From contig NZ_LGSZ01000040.1 of NCBI RefSeq assembly GCF_001298265.1, positions 62,001 to 126,000 on the forward strand: DNA of 64,000 bases, given 5' to 3'. Position 1 is the stretch's first letter; each line of letters starts with the position of its first letter. This stretch comes from Allobosea vaviloviae. Its GTDB lineage: Bacteria; Pseudomonadota; Alphaproteobacteria; Rhizobiales; Beijerinckiaceae. The position numbers and the translations under genes were made by a program. The notes beneath the pieces were generated by a model, which worked only from the letters and a program-made list of their open reading frames with translations, was not told the origin of the DNA and searched no databases. Shown piece after piece: positions 44,303-51,169 of the stretch.

Positions 44303-44980
44303 TCACGCCCCCGTCTCGAACAGCGGGGCGGCGACGGGCGCGCCGAAGCGCATGGCGTCGTCGGGCTTCGTCAGCGCCTGGCGCTGGCCGGGCGGGATCC
44401 AGAGCGGCGCCCGCGGCTCCGCACCGTGCTTCCAGCAAACCCAGCAGTAATCGGTCGCGGTCGAACCCTCGGGCTCCCAGCGGCCGCGATGCATCGGCAC
44501 GCGCTCGACATAGTAAGCGATGACGAAGGGCGGGAATTCCCGGAACAGCTCGTAGCGCTCGATCGTGTGCAGCCACTGCGTCCGGACGAGGAGCGCGACG
44601 CCGCGATAGGCGAAGCGCAGCGCCTGGCGCGCGAAGGCGACAGCCTGGTTGAAGGGCGGGTTCGTAGCGATCAAGTCGGCGACGTTCTGGGCATCGACCG
44701 ACTGCATCGCAAGAAAATCGGCGACGCGGCCATAGCCGTAAGGATGGATGTCAGAGGCCAGAACCGTGCGGAAAGTCTCCCTAAGCGGCTTGGCCATGTG
44801 GCCCTCGCCGCAGGCTGGCTCCCAGACGATGTCAGTCCGCAGTATGCCCAGCTCCGGCGCGACATGCCGCACGAAGGCGCGCGTCGCCCAGGGCGGCGTC
44901 GGGAAGAAGTCAAGCGAGTCCAGCGGCTCGGAGCGCTGGGCCATGACGGCAGGCGAGAACGCGAAGCTGTGCTGGCTCAC
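44303..44980 (-). CDS. N6-adenine-type DNA methyltransferase
   Basis: 225 residues. SAM-binding motif I is WEPACGEGHMAKPLRE (about residues 53-68) and catalytic motif IV is ATNPPFNQAVAFARQAL (about 109-125). The NPPF tetrapeptide is characteristic of N6-adenine methyltransferases. It is a phage middle gene with no cognate nuclease, so an orphan modifier. It is the second methylase of the phage, besides the Dam-type enzyme at the right end. RNA or protein substrates cannot be excluded. Confidence 0.82.
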   Translation of the reverse strand: MSQHSFAFSPAVMAQRSEPLDSLDFFPTPPWATRAFVRHVAPELGILRTDIVWEPACGEGHMAKPLRETFRTVLASDIHPYGYGRVADFLAMQSVDAQNVADLIATNPPFNQAVAFARQALRFAYRGVALLVRTQWLHTIERYELFREFPPFVIAYYVERVPMHRGRWEPEGSTATDYCWVCWKHGAEPRAPLWIPPGQRQALTKPDDAMRFGAPVAAPLFETGA

Positions 44981-45306
44981 TGCTGCACCTCGCGCGCCAC
45001 GAAGTCCTCGACGGCGCGCCGCACCAGCTCGGCCCGGCTGCAGCCCATGCGTTCCTGGAGGCGGGAAAGCCCCGCTTCGGCCTTGGCACTGAACTCGCCG
45101 GCGAGCGCCAGGCCACGGGCAAGATGGGGCATGCGGCGCAGATGGCCGCGCTCGACCAGCGCATCGACCAGCCGGGCGACGGTGCTCTTCGAGGCGACGC
45201 CGAGCTGCAGGCAGATCTCGTCATAGGTCGGGGGCACGCCCGACTGCGCCAGGCGCTCGCGGATGACGCGGAGGCAGTCGGCCTGGCGCTGCGTCAGGCC
45301 CATCAT
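44977..45306 (-). CDS. LexA-type winged-helix regulator
   Basis: 109 residues. The N-terminal 65 residues resemble the LexA DNA-binding domain (LTQRQADCLRVIRERLAQSG, PPTYDEICLQLGVASKSTVA). A short C-terminal part (SRLQERMGCSRAELVRRAV) looks like a ribbon-helix-helix. No S24 protease domain is present, so it cannot self-cleave. It may compete with host LexA or regulate phage genes. The ATG at 45306 overlaps the previous stop. Confidence 0.8.
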   Translation of the reverse strand: MMGLTQRQADCLRVIRERLAQSGVPPTYDEICLQLGVASKSTVARLVDALVERGHLRRMPHLARGLALAGEFSAKAEAGLSRLQERMGCSRAELVRRAVEDFVAREVQQ

Positions 45307-45590
45307 GGCGCGGGCTCCCCTGATGCAGCGGCAAGCTGGGCCTGCGCCCATTCCAGCGCGGCCTGGCGCAGCTCGGCGGGGAGCTTCAGGAAGGCGCGGA
45401 TCTCGGCGGCGTTCTTGCCCAGCGTCTCCAGCGATCGAACCGCGGTTTCGAGCCGTGCCAGCCCATGCTCGGCGATCGCCGGCGGCCGCAGCTCGCGGAT
45501 CTTCGCGCCGGTCATCAGGCTGCGCTGCCGCACCACGGCGAAGCGCACCTCTTCGATCTGCTGGACGATCGGGATGGTGGGGGCGGTCAC
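45303..45590 (-). CDS. Helical hypothetical phage protein
   Basis: 95 residues from a GTG at 45590 that overlaps the ASCH gene stop (GTGA). The sequence is helical: IPIVQQIEEVRFAVVRQRSL, HGLARLETAVRSLETLGKNA, ELRQAALEWAQAQLAA. No domain recognised. The start rests on overlap geometry, since the same frame stays open far upstream. Confidence 0.6.
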   Translation of the reverse strand: MTAPTIPIVQQIEEVRFAVVRQRSLMTGAKIRELRPPAIAEHGLARLETAVRSLETLGKNAAEIRAFLKLPAELRQAALEWAQAQLAAASGEPAP

Positions 45591-46000
45591 GGGCGCGGCT
45601 CCCAGCTGATCAGCACACCTTCGAAGACGAGATCTGGATCGGATGCCTGTGGGTGCGCCGCCTGCCAGAAGGCCTGCATGTCGGCCCAGTGAAGGAAGCC
45701 GTCGCCGCGCGCGAACTTGTCCAGCATCGTGTCGGTGCCGAAATCCTCGCCCGTGCCGGTGAAACACACATAGCCACGAGCGATCCAGAGCCGCACCGGC
45801 CTCACCGCCGTGCAGACCTGGTCGGCGATGATCTTGCGGCAGTGCTTCGTCCGCATTCCCTGGTAGAGCTGCAGCAGCTCGCCCGGCCGGGCATGGCGCT
45901 TGCGCGGGACGCGGATCGTCTGGCGCTTGACGATGCCGGTGGCCGGATGGCCGCTGGCGATCGGCTCGGCGAAGCGCTTGTTGAAGGAATAGGCGACCAT
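45587..46000 (-). CDS. ASCH-domain-like protein
   Basis: 137 residues. RQTIRVPRKRHARPGELLQL followed by YQGMRTKHCRKI fits the ASCH/PUA-like RNA-binding fold seen in many phage early proteins. A WADMQAFWQAAHPQ segment precedes the C-terminus. It could bind modified bases or RNA. Function inferred from fold only. Confidence 0.75.
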   Translation of the reverse strand: MVAYSFNKRFAEPIASGHPATGIVKRQTIRVPRKRHARPGELLQLYQGMRTKHCRKIIADQVCTAVRPVRLWIARGYVCFTGTGEDFGTDTMLDKFARGDGFLHWADMQAFWQAAHPQASDPDLVFEGVLISWEPRP

Positions 46001-46086
46001 CAGCGTGCGCCTTCGAACAAATCGGGCGCCTTGCCCAAGTCGGTCGAATTGATATCCCTGTGAGGGATGATCCTAGGGAAAGCGGT

Positions 46087-46344
46087 ATGAGCCAGGAACG
46101 ACTCGACATTCAGGAAGCAGCCGAGGCAGCCTTTGTCGGCCTGACTTATGGTTTGGCAGGGCTTGCGATGCAGGTCTTCAAACTCAGCAATACCGTGCCG
46201 ATCGAAGACGACGACATCCGCCGTTTGCTGAAGCGTCTCGCGCCTTTTGCCTCCGGACATGTAATCGACGGCGCCTTCATGGCTGTTAAGGCCGCGCTCG
46301 ACGAAGTCGTCGTGCTGGAGAAAAAGGTCGGCGGCAGCCATTAG
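46087..46344 (+). CDS. Opposite-strand small phage protein
   Basis: 85 residues starting MSQERLDIQEAAEAAFVGLT, helical, ending LDEVVVLEKKVGGSH. It lies on the plus strand inside the leftward middle operon and fills a gap otherwise without a gene, which supports it. A weak GGGAAAG precedes the ATG. It could be a moron expressed in the lysogen. No family recognised. Confidence 0.55.
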   Translation: MSQERLDIQEAAEAAFVGLTYGLAGLAMQVFKLSNTVPIEDDDIRRLLKRLAPFASGHVIDGAFMAVKAALDEVVVLEKKVGGSH

Positions 46345-46349
46345 CTGTG

Positions 46350-46610
46350 TCATCCGAAGATCTCCGTCAGCTCGGGTTGGGTTTCGGGGTCGGGCGCGCG
46401 GCGCTGGATGGTGAAGTCCTGCGGCGGCGCGGAGGCGAGCGGGGTGCGCTCGTAGACGACCAGGCGGTGGCCGAGGCAGTAGCTGGTCGGCCAGGAAACG
46501 ACGGCGCCGCAGACGCGGCGACCGTCGAAGGCGTCGCGCTTGTCGCCGGCCGCTTCGCAGACGAGCCAGCGGCACTGCCCGGCAAGGGCGCGGGAGAGGA
46601 GGATGCTCAC
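46350..46610 (-). CDS. GcrA C-terminal-like Cys-rich protein
   Basis: 86 residues. The segment GQCRWLVCEAAGD...RRVCGAVVSW and PTSYCLGHRLVVYE parallels the C-terminal domain of the alphaproteobacterial cell-cycle regulator GcrA (CRWP...FCG...YC..H...AY). The GcrA N-terminal DNA-binding part is missing. GcrA activates promoters with methylated GANTC sites through sigma70, so a fragment could interfere with it. This is an inference from the motif. Confidence 0.6.
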   Translation of the reverse strand: MSILLSRALAGQCRWLVCEAAGDKRDAFDGRRVCGAVVSWPTSYCLGHRLVVYERTPLASAPPQDFTIQRRAPDPETQPELTEIFG

Positions 46611-46882
46611 GGGCGCCTCTCCTCGATCAGCGTGCAGTCGGCGGCCGGGACGGCGAAGATCAGGCCGTCATCGGTGCGGATGCGCAGGTGGCTTTCGGAG
46701 CTGGCGCGCACGACGCGGGCGGTGAAGCGCAGCTCGCCCTGCTCGTGGTCGAAGGTCTCGACCTGGACGAGCGCTTCGCGCGGGAAGTCGGCCGGCGACC
46801 GCGCCTGGCGGTCGAAGGCGTCCATGACGAGGCGGGCGTAAGGATCGCGCGCCTCGGTCGGCTTGAGCGTGCGGAGGGCCAT
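46607..46882 (-). CDS. Hypothetical phage protein
   Basis: 91 residues, MALRTLKPTEARDPYARLVM, with a beta-rich second half (ELRFTARVVRASSESHLRIR, GLIFAVPAADCTLIEER). No domain recognised. Overlaps the GcrA-like gene by 4 bases and belongs to the same middle operon. Confidence 0.65.
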   Translation of the reverse strand: MALRTLKPTEARDPYARLVMDAFDRQARSPADFPREALVQVETFDHEQGELRFTARVVRASSESHLRIRTDDGLIFAVPAADCTLIEERRP

Positions 46883-46883
46883 G

Positions 46884-47108
46884 TCAGGCAGCCTCCGCGA
46901 GCGCGCTGGCGAGCTGGCGGAGCAGTGTGCGACCGCCTTCGTCCAGGTTCTGGCAGAAGAACGTCATCTCGTGCTCGGAGAGGAGGTATGCGTTCGGCTC
47001 CCGCACGCTCGCGACCTCGTTGATGAGGTCGGCGAAGTCGCTGCCGGCGCCGGCCAGCTCGACGGCGATAATAGCCGTCTCGATATCGACCATGAGGGTG
47101 CTTGCCAT
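46884..47108 (-). CDS. Small acidic phage protein
   Basis: 74 residues starting MASTLMVDIETAIIAVELAG; net acidic and helical. Nothing recognised. It lies between DUF3164 (7 bases upstream) and the previous hypothetical gene with no gap for other genes, consistent with a real operon member. Confidence 0.6.
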   Translation of the reverse strand: MASTLMVDIETAIIAVELAGAGSDFADLINEVASVREPNAYLLSEHEMTFFCQNLDEGGRTLLRQLASALAEAA

Positions 47109-47115
47109 GGCGCCC

Positions 47116-47964
47116 TCACGCGGCCGCGAGGTCGATGGCGACGGTCGACCAGGAAGCCTGCGGATCGGGGCGCATCCGGAAGCGCAGATAGGCCTTGGTA
47201 CCGGTGACGTGGATCGAGTCGCGGATGGCGCCCATGGCGCGCTGCCAGCGCTCGTCCTCGACCTCCATGGCGAGCAGCGAGAAGATCTCGCCGCGGTTGA
47301 TCTGGCCTTCCTTCTCGACGCTGAAAACGCGGTTCACCAGCGCCCGCAGCGCCTCGTGGCTGTCGGCGCCCCATTCGACCAGGCATTCGTCGACCAGCTT
47401 CTTGGCGACCTGCAGCTCGGCGCCGAAGGTCAGGATGTCGGCGATCTTGACCTCGATGCGCATGGTGTCGTCGAAGGTCGAGAAGGTGACGTTTCCCTTC
47501 TCGCCGCCCTGCTTGGCGCCATAGTGCTGCTCCAGCAGCGTCTGGAAGCTGTTGAGATCGGCGAAGGTGTGGCCCTTGAAGCGGGCGACCTGGGCGGAGA
47601 GATCCAGCGCGAAGCGGAAGACCTTGCGGACCATCTCGTCTTCGAGCAGCCGCTGCGGCTTGATCATCCCGAGCGGGATCAGCCGGCCCTTGGAATCGCG
47701 CAGGTGCTTGTGGCCGCCGGCCTCGACGATGCCGGCATGGGCGGCGGCGGCTTCGGCGACGACGTCGTCGGCCATGACGACGAGCCCTGCCGCGATCATC
47801 GGCGCCTGCGCCACCGCGATCCAGCCGGCACGATCATCCTGGCCCAGATCGGTCCAATCCACATCCGACTGGCCGATGAAGTCATTGACCTCCTGTGCGG
47901 CTTCGTAGGCGGCGCGGCCGAGGAAGTCGGGCGATACGTTGGGAATGGTGGTCTCAGGCTGCAT
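47116..47964 (-). CDS. DUF3164 protein with extra N-terminal domain
   Basis: 282 residues. Residues about 80-282 match DUF3164, a fixed early/middle gene of Mu-like phages: HKHLRDSKGRLIPLGMIKPQ, VRKVFRFALDLSAQVARFKG, FSTFDDTMRIEVKIADILTF. The first 75 residues (SPDFLGRAAYEAAQEVNDFI, GWIAVAQAPM) form an additional helical part. Role unknown. It overlaps the DnaA-like gene by 11 bases. Confidence 0.85.
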   Translation of the reverse strand: MQPETTIPNVSPDFLGRAAYEAAQEVNDFIGQSDVDWTDLGQDDRAGWIAVAQAPMIAAGLVVMADDVVAEAAAAHAGIVEAGGHKHLRDSKGRLIPLGMIKPQRLLEDEMVRKVFRFALDLSAQVARFKGHTFADLNSFQTLLEQHYGAKQGGEKGNVTFSTFDDTMRIEVKIADILTFGAELQVAKKLVDECLVEWGADSHEALRALVNRVFSVEKEGQINRGEIFSLLAMEVEDERWQRAMGAIRDSIHVTGTKAYLRFRMRPDPQASWSTVAIDLAAA

Positions 47965-48460
47965 GTTCGATCTCCTGGGCGGGTTCGGATGGGTCGGGTT
48001 CGGTTGGATCGTCGCCCAGCACGGCCAACGCGACCTGGCAGAGGGCGATGATCTCGTGGCTGGAAACCCGCACGGATTCGCGGGCGGGATGGGCCAGGAC
48101 GCGGCGTGCGGTGGCGAGCGGGTCGATGGTCTGGGCGAGGCGGATCAGGCCGTTGCGGTCGATGGCGAGCAGCGCGCCGAGCATCGTGTCGGTATCGAGC
48201 CGGAAGAGCGGCTCGGCCGCGCGCATCTCGTCGGCGCGGCGCTCCAGATAGAGGATCGAGGTGTGGTCGCGATTGCCAAGGATCCGGCCAAGGACGCCGC
48301 TGCTGACCGCGACCATCTTGCTGGCGAGCCAGACGACCGCGATGCGGGCGCGCGATGTCTCGGCATCCCGGCGACCCGACAGGATATCGAGCCGGTCGAC
48401 GCCGGTGACGGCCGAGACCGCGGCGATGATGATGTCGACGGTGACGTGGCGCTCGCTCAT
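47954..48460 (-). CDS. Protein with DnaA domain IV-like DNA-binding region
   Basis: 168 residues. Residues about 7-80 follow DnaA domain IV: IIAAVSAVTGVDRLDILSGR, ARIAVVWLASKM and the DnaA-box recognition signature GNRDHTSILYLERR. No AAA+ domain is present. The C-terminal half is helical and unassigned. A free domain IV could occupy DnaA boxes or recruit host replication to the phage. The homology is clear and the role is inferred. Confidence 0.75.
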   Translation of the reverse strand: MSERHVTVDIIIAAVSAVTGVDRLDILSGRRDAETSRARIAVVWLASKMVAVSSGVLGRILGNRDHTSILYLERRADEMRAAEPLFRLDTDTMLGALLAIDRNGLIRLAQTIDPLATARRVLAHPARESVRVSSHEIIALCQVALAVLGDDPTEPDPSEPAQEIEHAA

Positions 48461-48744
48461 GACGACGCTCCCGGCACGACGGGCGCCCGCACCGCGAGGT
48501 CGCGCAGCGCGTGTTCGAGATGGAGCAGGAAGCGGCCGTCTCGGCCGGTATCGCGCGGCAAGGTGCGCTGCCGGCGGACCTGGCCAGCGAGATGGCGCAG
48601 GTCCATGTCGAGGCCGAAGCCGGTCGAGCTTTCGAAGCCGGCGAGGATGGCATCGGCCTGCTCGTCAAGCGTCGGCCCATTGAGGGCGCGACGGATGCCG
48701 GGGCTGGCCGCGATCTGGCGCTGCTGGTCGAGGAGCCAGCTCAT
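48457..48744 (-). CDS. Hypothetical phage protein
   Basis: 95 residues, MSWLLDQQRQIAASPGIRRA, then LDEQADAILAGFESSTGFGL. Helical and basic at the C-terminus. No family recognised. Linked to both neighbours by 4-base overlaps, which supports the call. Confidence 0.65.
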   Translation of the reverse strand: MSWLLDQQRQIAASPGIRRALNGPTLDEQADAILAGFESSTGFGLDMDLRHLAGQVRRQRTLPRDTGRDGRFLLHLEHALRDLAVRAPVVPGASS

Positions 48745-49181
48745 GCCGCGTCTCCACCTTCGCCCTGGCAGTCTTCGCTCCGGACATCCTGGCGCGAGAT
48801 CGCGGGACGCGGCACCATCGGGAAGGTGAAGACATTGCTGTTGCCGATCGCCGCGGAGAGCCGCGCCAGACCGCGATCGCCGCGGGCCAAATCCTCCAGG
48901 TCGAGCAAGGTTTGCAGCGACCGCTGATCGCGCTTCAAAACCTCTTGAAGCGAAGGCGAGGCCTGGGCGCTCGCGACCATGTCGAGGTCGCGGGCGATCG
49001 CCTCGAGCTCTTCGGCCTGGGCAGCGCAGGCCTCCAGTTCGTCAGCCTTCTCGGCCATGACGTTGAGCGAGACGTACAGCTCGCGGCAGGCGTCGACCGA
49101 GGGGCGCTGATGCGCACCGACATATTTGCGCATCAGGTCGCGCAGCTCGCGCAGATCGGCGGAGAGGGGCTTGGGCTGCAT
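48741..49181 (-). CDS. Hypothetical coiled-coil phage protein
   Basis: 146 residues starting MQPKPLSADLRELRDLMRKY. A long helical middle (MAEKADELEACAAQAEELEA) suggests a coiled coil. Ends in an acidic tail. No recognisable domain. Co-directional in the early/middle operon. Confidence 0.65.
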   Translation of the reverse strand: MQPKPLSADLRELRDLMRKYVGAHQRPSVDACRELYVSLNVMAEKADELEACAAQAEELEAIARDLDMVASAQASPSLQEVLKRDQRSLQTLLDLEDLARGDRGLARLSAAIGNSNVFTFPMVPRPAISRQDVRSEDCQGEGGDAA

Positions 49182-49184
49182 GGC

Positions 49185-49400
49185 TCAGCGCTCCCCGCGA
49201 AGGTTGCGCTCATGCTCGATCAGCTCGTCGCGCTCGAAGGCGGCAAAGCCGAACAGCCCGACCAGGCCGAGCAGCACGCCGCCGACCAGGAAGAAGGCGT
49301 AGACCTCGTCGTTGACGACGAACTGGCGCATGGCGCCGGCGGCGAACGGGCCGAGGATGGCCATCGCGGCGAAGATCAGTTTGAAGCCGGAGGAGATCAT
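49185..49400 (-). CDS. Small two-segment membrane protein
   Basis: 71 residues with two hydrophobic stretches (FKLIFAAMAILGPFAAGAM and YAFFLVGGVLLGLVGLFGF) and a charged C-terminus (ERDELIEHERNLRGER). It may act in superinfection exclusion or host membrane modulation. One-base overlap with the regulator gene upstream. Confidence 0.65.
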   Translation of the reverse strand: MISSGFKLIFAAMAILGPFAAGAMRQFVVNDEVYAFFLVGGVLLGLVGLFGFAAFERDELIEHERNLRGER

Positions 49401-49801
49401 CAGGCGGATTCCTTCTTGCGGTTATGGGGGCAGCTACTGCAGGCGCGGAAAAGCCGCGCGCGCGCCGGATTGGCGGCCGAAAATGGTTTGCGCTGGTGAT
49501 CGAGGCAGTCGTTCTTGGCGATGGCGCCGAGCACCGGGCACTCGACCTCCTCACCCAGCAGGGCGCCGCGGATGCGGATGAACACCGCCTCGATGTCGCC
49601 GGGATACTTCCGCGCGAGCATGTGGGAGACGACGCCACCGCTGTAGCCGACGCGCTCGGCGACAGCCTTGCCCGAGGTCGCCCGGCAGGCCTCGGCCAGG
49701 GCGCGGACCTCGCGCGGCATGTCCTCGCCCCACGCTGCGATCGCCTTCGCCAGTGGGTCGGTGAAGGTGGCCGCGCGGCCGCTTGCAGGTCCGCGCTTCA
49801 T
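49400..49801 (-). CDS. HTH-containing phage regulator
   Basis: 133 residues. A helix-turn-helix near residues 33-62 (RALAEACRATSGKAVAERVG, YSGGVVSHMLARKYPGD) and a Cys-containing C-terminus (CPVLGAIAKNDCLDHQRKPF, RACSSCPHNRKK) that could bind zinc. It is known in Mu-like phages of this group near the transposition genes. Its target is unknown. Confidence 0.7.
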   Translation of the reverse strand: MKRGPASGRAATFTDPLAKAIAAWGEDMPREVRALAEACRATSGKAVAERVGYSGGVVSHMLARKYPGDIEAVFIRIRGALLGEEVECPVLGAIAKNDCLDHQRKPFSAANPARARLFRACSSCPHNRKKESA

Positions 49802-50352
49802 GCGGCCCTCCGCGAACTGTTAGGGTTAACGAAGTCCCCCAAATTGAGATCGAACACCGACCCATCGGAGAAGCTGACGGGCGCCCTGGGGCCGGTATCG
49901 CGGGCGGGCTTCAGGCGGGTGAGCGTTGCCGTCACCTGAACGATGCCGACCTTCGCCAGCGCGCGGCTGTAGTTGCGCACCGCGTTCAAGGTCATCTCGC
50001 ATTCGTCCGTGGCGGCGGCCTCGACCAGATCCTGATCGGTCCAGCTCCGCAGCTTGCGCATCGCGGTCCAGATCTGGCGCTGCTGCTGCGCGCCGCGGCC
50101 GTTGGTCATGCGGTTGCGCGGCGGCGGCAGTTGGCTGATCACCGCGACGGCGAGACGCTGCGGGCCGGCCGGCTTGAGCACCATTTCACGCTGGAGCCAG
50201 CCCACCCACTCGGCGATCGGCGGATAGGCCGCGCCGGGGGTGAGGTTGGCGATCGTGGCGACGCTGAAGGCTTTGTATTCGGCCGTCAGCACGCACATGG
50301 CGTGCCAGGCAGCCTCGCGGGCTTCGTCTGAGAGGCGGGTCGCGCTGGCCAT
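49798..50352 (-). CDS. Hypothetical protein after MuB
   Basis: 184 residues starting MASATRLSDEAREAAWHAMC. Helical, with a winged-helix-like part (LRSWTDQDLVEAAATDECEM, LNAVRNYSRALAKVGIVQVT). The start overlaps the MuB stop by one base. Probably an accessory transposition or regulatory protein. The same frame stays open upstream through muB, but that part is a shadow. Confidence 0.7.
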   Translation of the reverse strand: MASATRLSDEAREAAWHAMCVLTAEYKAFSVATIANLTPGAAYPPIAEWVGWLQREMVLKPAGPQRLAVAVISQLPPPRNRMTNGRGAQQQRQIWTAMRKLRSWTDQDLVEAAATDECEMTLNAVRNYSRALAKVGIVQVTATLTRLKPARDTGPRAPVSFSDGSVFDLNLGDFVNPNSSRRAA

Positions 50353-51095
50353 CACGCGGCCCTCAGGCCGGCGCGACGGGTCGGCTCGCCGGTGTAAATC
50401 CGGCCGGTGTAGCTGCCGATGTCGAGCGAGGTGAGACCCGAGGTCATCGCGAACTCGCCCATCTCCGCCAGCGTGGTGGAAATCCGGCGCGCCACGCCCT
50501 TGCACTGGTGGCGGACATGGTCGAGCAGGGCATCGTCGATGCGCAGCTGAGGCGCATAGACCATCGCCAGCTTGCGAGCGTCCTCGATGTCGCAGGCCTG
50601 CGCGGGCTGCCAGTCGAGCACGCGGTTGTGCATGCGCTCGACCCGCATCAGCTTGGTCGGCAGCTGCTCTTCGCCGATCAGCAGGATCGGGGCCTGGCTG
50701 TAATCGTGCAGCTCGCGGATCAGCTCGATCCAACCCTTGTCGACAGCCTTGTCGGCCTCGTCGATCACGAGCGGGCGGTCGATGTGCTCGCCGAGCTGCT
50801 CGATCACCTGCTCGGTCATGTCGGCGACCGTGCCGCGCGGCTTGACCGTGCCCAGCTCGCGCAGGACGTGTTCGAGGAACTTCCGGCGCGTCCAGCTGTC
50901 CCCGATGGAGACCATGGGCGCATTGCAGCGGTTGCAGACGTAGATGCCGGCCTTCGTCTTGCCGTAGCCCGAGGGGCCATGGAAGACGCCGAAGCCGGGC
51001 AGATCCACGGTTCGCGCCTGGAGCCGGTTGACGAGCGTCATCAGCGCCGTCACATTCTTCAGCGGAGCGAACCGGGCCTTTGCTGGTTGGTTCAT
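50352..51095 (-). CDS. MuB-like transposition ATPase
   Basis: 247 residues starting MNQPAKARFAPLKNVTALMT, with GAGGA a few bases upstream. Walker A is GPSGYGKT (residues 40-47) and Walker B PLVIDEAD (about 108-115), then ILLIGEEQLPTKLM. It selects target DNA, delivers it to the transposase and gives target immunity. Located directly after the transposase gene, as in Mu. Confidence 0.9.
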   Translation of the reverse strand: MNQPAKARFAPLKNVTALMTLVNRLQARTVDLPGFGVFHGPSGYGKTKAGIYVCNRCNAPMVSIGDSWTRRKFLEHVLRELGTVKPRGTVADMTEQVIEQLGEHIDRPLVIDEADKAVDKGWIELIRELHDYSQAPILLIGEEQLPTKLMRVERMHNRVLDWQPAQACDIEDARKLAMVYAPQLRIDDALLDHVRHQCKGVARRISTTLAEMGEFAMTSGLTSLDIGSYTGRIYTGEPTRRAGLRAA

Positions 51096-51169
51096 GTCGA
51101 TCCTCAATCTCTGGTTTCGTTCCAATCGGCCCGCCGTTTGCCCCGGCGGGCCGCCTGCATTCGGGGCGC

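Noticed and set aside
46000..46575. 191-codon minus-strand frame spanning 46001-46349
   Set aside because: Its composition is shadow-like in the part over the GcrA-like gene, and it lacks a start near a ribosome-binding site. The plus-strand gene at 46087 explains the gap better.
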